Source: CAWVWF01 sp963933885
GTDB taxonomy: Bacteria; Bacteroidota; Bacteroidia; Flavobacteriales_C; GCA-002722245
Direction: 5' to 3'
NCBI GenBank assembly: GCA_963933885.1
Contig: CAWVWF010000129.1
Span: 1 to 10,059 of the forward strand
DNA length: 10,059 nt
The stretch's first letter is position 1. Every line of letters starts with the position of its first letter. A model generated the notes under the pieces. That model saw nothing but the letters and a program-made list of their open reading frames with translations. It was not told the origin of the DNA and ran no database searches. Shown here one piece after another: positions 7,479 to 10,059 of this stretch. A program made the translations under genes and the position numbers.

Positions 7479-7503
7479 CTTTAACAATATTATAATGTTG
7501 TTC

Positions 7504-8772
7504 TTAACAGAACAAAGGTTTTCCAACCATTAATGAGTTTACTTCAGTACCAATAGAAGCTAATTTAGCGTCGTTTCCAACGTTCATTAAAGCTTCATCT
7601 AATAAGTTAACGATTGCTACGATTTCATTCTCTTTAACTCCTCTAGAAGTTATAGCTGCCGTACCTAATCTAATTCCTGAAGTAACAAATGGAGACTTGT
7701 CATCAAAAGGAACCATATTCTTATTAGTTGTGATGTGTGCTTGTCCTAAAACCGCTTCAGCAACTTTTCCTGTAATATCTTTAGATCTTAAATCGATAAG
7801 CATTGAGTGATTCTCTGTACCACCAGAAATAATATCATAACCTCTCTTGATCATTTCATCAGCCATAACTGAAGCGTTTAATTTAACTTGTTTAGCATAT
7901 ACTAAATAGTCATCAGATAAAGCTTCTTGGAATGAAACCGCTTTTGCAGCGATTACATGCTCTAAAGGTCCACCTTGAGTTCCTGGGAATACAGCTCCAT
8001 CAAGAACCTGACTCATCATCTTAGTAACACCTTTCATAGTTTTAAATCCGAATGGATTTTCGAAATCTTCTCCCATCATAATAACTCCACCTCTTGGACC
8101 TCTTAAAGTCTTGTGAGTTGTTGTAGTTACGATATGACAAGCTTTCATTGGATCTTTCAATAATCCTTTTGCAATTAATCCAGCAGGATGAGAAATATCA
8201 GCTAATAAAAGTGCACCAACTTGATCACAAGCAGCTCTCATTTTATCGTAATCCCAATCTCTAGCATATGCAGATGCACCAGCAATAACCAATTTAGGTT
8301 TTAAATCTAAAATTTGGTTTGCAAGCTTATCAAAATCAATAATTCCTGTTGCCTTTTCTACACCATAGAAGTTAGCGTCATACCATTTTCCAGATAAGTT
8401 AACTGGAGAACCATGAGAAAGGTGACCACCGTGAGATAAGTCAAAACCTAAAATTGTATCTCCTGGGTTTAAAAACGCAGTAAATACAGCCATGTTAGCT
8501 TGAGCACCAGAGTGAGGTTGAACATTTGCCCATTTAGCTCCGAATAAAGTTTTTAACCTTTCGATTGCTAAAGTTTCAATTTCATCAACAACTTCACAAC
8601 CACCGTAATAACGTTTACCTGGCAATCCTTCAGCATATTTGTTTGTTAAAATACTTCCCATTGCTTCCATAACTTGTTCTGAAACAAAGTTTTCTGAAGC
8701 AATTAATTCAATACCATCAAGTTGTCTTTTGTGTTCTTGCTTGATAAGGTCAAATATTTGAGAATCTCTCAT
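7504..8772 (-). CDS. glyA: Serine hydroxymethyltransferase
   Basis: This cytoplasmic PLP enzyme interconverts serine plus tetrahydrofolate with glycine plus 5,10-methylene-tetrahydrofolate, the main source of one-carbon units. The 422-residue length fits bacterial SHMT. Visible motifs are the N-terminal ELIASENF and NKYAEG (substrate side), PGKRYYGG, ANVQPHSGAQAN (cofactor phosphate contact), ADISHPAG with Asp192 and His195, and TTTTHKTLRGPRGG with the PLP-binding Lys221. No key residue is missing. The frame is open further up to an ATG at 8829, which would add 19 residues. I reject that start because a promoter-like sequence covers the added part and because family members begin close to MRDSQIFDLI. 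No Shine-Dalgarno is seen before the chosen ATG. The gene is probably a single-gene unit with its own promoter and terminator. Confidence 0.97.
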   Translation of the reverse strand: MRDSQIFDLIKQEHKRQLDGIELIASENFVSEQVMEAMGSILTNKYAEGLPGKRYYGGCEVVDEIETLAIERLKTLFGAKWANVQPHSGAQANMAVFTAFLNPGDTILGFDLSHGGHLSHGSPVNLSGKWYDANFYGVEKATGIIDFDKLANQILDLKPKLVIAGASAYARDWDYDKMRAACDQVGALLLADISHPAGLIAKGLLKDPMKACHIVTTTTHKTLRGPRGGVIMMGEDFENPFGFKTMKGVTKMMSQVLDGAVFPGTQGGPLEHVIAAKAVSFQEALSDDYLVYAKQVKLNASVMADEMIKRGYDIISGGTENHSMLIDLRSKDITGKVAEAVLGQAHITTNKNMVPFDDKSPFVTSGIRLGTAAITSRGVKENEIVAIVNLLDEALMNVGNDAKLASIGTEVNSLMVGKPLFC

Positions 8773-8802
8773 TATGATGTAGTTTTTATAATGTATGAAC
8801 TG

Positions 8803-8833
8803 CAAAATTACCGCTGATTTTTGAATCAACCAA
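8803..8833 (-). promoter_or_regulatory. glyA: Bacteroidota-type promoter of glyA
   Basis: On the - strand TAATTTTG (8810-8803) matches the -7 consensus TAnnTTTG exactly. TTG at 8833-8831 lies 20 bases upstream, and another TTG at 8829-8827 lies 16 upstream. Transcription would start around 8797-8799, giving a leader of about 25 bases. A 14-base palindrome (8815-8828; arms TGATT/AATCA) sits between the boxes and could be an operator, although it may be chance. The -33 box begins only 5 bases past the stop codon of the upstream gene. Confidence 0.7.
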
Positions 8834-8838
8834 GAATA

Positions 8839-9813
8839 TTAGCGTTTTAAAATTCTTTTAGTTGAAGAACTATTTTTATGCGTTACTGAAATGAAATAAA
8901 TACCCTTATTCCATTGACTCGTATTGAAGGTTGATGTGTTTGATCCTGTGTATATTAATCTACCCTGACTATCAGTTATTCTTATACTAGCATCGTTAGG
9001 AACGTTACTTAAGTTTAATTGATTATTGGTTGGGTTTGGGTATGCATTGAATGATGATTGTGCTAGCTCAATTGTTGATGTAGGAGTGTGGTTATATATA
9101 TCAAGTATTTCTTGATCGGTTAAGACTCTGTCGTACAAAAATACATCATCAATTCCTCCTGTGAAATAATTTGCGACAGATGATGCTCCTCTTGAACTCC
9201 AAGCTCCAATCATTAGGTTTGACGCGTAAAAAGAAAAAGTGCTAGTTAGTAATGTCTTGTTTTTAATTTTAACTCCATCTATATAATAGTTTAAAGTTGA
9301 TTGGTTCATTGTTGCTACAGCAAAATGCCATTTATTCGTGTTACTTGGTTTTTCAATATTATTCCAGCAACCATTGTTACCTGTTTGGGCAGAACCATGA
9401 ACTCCGAAAAATGCGGTGGAGTCGTTTCTGACTTGATGTGTATAGGTGAAGTTACTACACTCAGAATCAAAGCCAATCAGGTTTTTCTCAGCTTGAACTG
9501 AATTTTGAATTTTCTCTGTGTAGAACCATAAGCCAGCAGTGAAAGCTTTAGTTGAACTGAAATCTAAATATAAGGCTGAGTTCATTTTAACATAAGAATC
9601 GATACCGTTAAAAGAACCAGCTGAATTAGGACTTCCAAATCTGTCTTGTATATAACTTACATTGGATACAGTGTTTGTTGATAGTTGATTTTGACTAATG
9701 TCAACTACTGAGTTGTCAAATGGGATGTGAATCTTCAGACCATTTGATGGGATTTGGGCTTTTGAAGAAATGGAAACGAAAATTGAAACTAAGATTAGGG
9801 TTAGGCTTTTCAT
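8839..9813 (-). CDS. Secreted LamG-domain (concanavalin A-like) protein with T9SS type A sorting domain
   Basis: This 324-residue protein is predicted to be exported and then moved to the cell surface or medium by the type IX secretion system. A signal peptide covers about residues 1-19 (MKSLTLILVSIFVSISSKAQ). Residues 28-245 form a LamG/laminin G-like jelly roll, a fold that often binds glycans; typical pieces are HIPFDNSVVDISQN, GSFNGIDSYVKM, FTAGLWFYT, WHFAVATMN, YYIDGVKI and the closing GGIDDVFLYDRVLTDQEILDIYN. Residues 254-324 are the sorting tail: FNAYPNPTNNQLNL, ITDSQGRLIYTG and a lysine/arginine-rich end after GIYFISV. There is no catalytic domain, so the role may be carbohydrate binding or adhesion; the ligand is unknown. 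The protein is short for this class, which often carries several repeats. The ATG at 9813 starts directly at the signal peptide. No terminator separates it from the glyA promoter 5 bases downstream of its stop. Confidence 0.9.
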   Translation of the reverse strand: MKSLTLILVSIFVSISSKAQIPSNGLKIHIPFDNSVVDISQNQLSTNTVSNVSYIQDRFGSPNSAGSFNGIDSYVKMNSALYLDFSSTKAFTAGLWFYTEKIQNSVQAEKNLIGFDSECSNFTYTHQVRNDSTAFFGVHGSAQTGNNGCWNNIEKPSNTNKWHFAVATMNQSTLNYYIDGVKIKNKTLLTSTFSFYASNLMIGAWSSRGASSVANYFTGGIDDVFLYDRVLTDQEILDIYNHTPTSTIELAQSSFNAYPNPTNNQLNLSNVPNDASIRITDSQGRLIYTGSNTSTFNTSQWNKGIYFISVTHKNSSSTKRILKR

Positions 9814-9829
9814 GTTGTTTGTTTTTATA

Positions 9830-9859
9830 CAAAGGAATGAAAATAATCTGGTCTAACAA
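9830..9859 (-). promoter_or_regulatory. Likely promoter of the LamG/T9SS cargo gene
   Basis: On the - strand TTG (9859-9857) is followed after 19 bases by TTCCTTTG (9837-9830), one mismatch from TAnnTTTG. The box lies 16 bases before the ATG, leaving a very short leader. The spacing fits the Bacteroidota consensus, but the -7 box is imperfect. Confidence 0.45.
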
Positions 9860-10059
9860 TCTTTGTTAGTCATAACTTTAGAGATATGTTCGAGATGTTG
9901 ATTAGTCTTTTGTTAAAGGAAACGCTTCTTGTTTACTTACCTTTAAAAGGCATATATACAAAACCTTTTGGAGAAGGTAATTCAATAACACCTTCAATAA
10001 GTATACTTAAATTCAATTAGTAAATGCAACTTTTAGATTTGTAGTTTTAGCCTTTATTT

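Larger units (their letters stand above)
7130..7503. other. Non-coding stretch between the L,D-transpeptidase gene and glyA
   Basis: These 374 bases contain no credible gene. They hold the glyA terminator (7448-7478) and a 93-base inverted-repeat element (7268-7360). An AT-rich leader (7130-7267) must include the start signals of the transpeptidase gene. In that leader I found no TTG/TAnnTTTG pair of good spacing; the closest -7-like string (TAAATTCG on the - strand) has one mismatch and lacks a partner. Confidence 0.75.

Noticed and set aside
8773..8829. A 19-residue N-terminal extension of glyA starting at ATG 8829.
   Set aside because: The extension is unlike SHMT N-termini and a TTG/TAATTTTG promoter lies within it, so transcription most likely begins inside this stretch.
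9301..9501. A + strand open frame of 66 codons.
   Set aside because: It lies antisense inside the LamG gene, has no domain-like sequence, and is explained by the composition of the opposite strand.
9886..10020. A + strand frame of 44 codons (MFEMLISLLL...) in the right-hand intergenic region.
   Set aside because: It has no promoter pair or recognisable motif, and this length is expected by chance in AT-rich DNA.
10034..10041. TAGATTTG, an exact match to the TAnnTTTG -7 box, pointing right out of the window.
   Set aside because: No TTG lies 17-23 bases upstream, and no gene start can be seen inside the window, so it is not called.

Overview
The window looks like chromosomal DNA of a Bacteroidota member, most likely a Flavobacteriales-type bacterium. 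The evidence is low G+C coding sequence, almost no Shine-Dalgarno motifs, promoter-like sequences of the Bacteroidota type (TTG, about 19-20 bases, TAnnTTTG), an AsmA-like giant envelope protein, a TPR/PD40/OmpA multidomain protein resembling PorE of the type IX secretion system (T9SS), and a secreted protein with a T9SS type A C-terminal sorting domain. No phage, plasmid, CRISPR or transposase genes are visible.

Left half (1-6422, + strand): four closely spaced genes that look like one transcription unit. They are the 3' part of a DAACS-family acidic amino acid/dicarboxylate symporter, a 919-residue AsmA-like membrane-anchored protein with a lysine/glutamate-rich repeat tail, an 809-residue periplasmic/outer-membrane OmpA-type protein that starts at GTG 6 bases after the AsmA stop codon, and a 91-residue nucleoside phosphorylase of the PpnP (YaiE) family. 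A strong intrinsic terminator at 6444-6479 closes the unit. The terminator overlaps the last codons of the convergent gene.

Right half (6464-9813, - strand): a murein L,D-transpeptidase-type protein (YkuD_2 family), then a 374-base non-coding stretch holding a perfect 33-bp inverted repeat that is GC-rich for this genome and REP/MITE-like. After that come the glyA terminator, glyA (serine hydroxymethyltransferase) with a good Bacteroidota promoter, and a LamG-domain secreted protein with a T9SS sorting tail. The last 246 bases hold the promoter of that gene and no convincing gene.

Most genes here serve the cell envelope: a bridge-like AsmA protein, a peptidoglycan-binding OmpA-type protein, a peptidoglycan cross-linking-type enzyme and a T9SS cargo. 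Housekeeping enzymes (glyA, ppnP) are interleaved. I found no clear undescribed defence or mobile system. The most unusual features are a six-fold, exactly 16-residue repeat inside the PorE-like protein and the nested palindromic repeat at 7268-7360.
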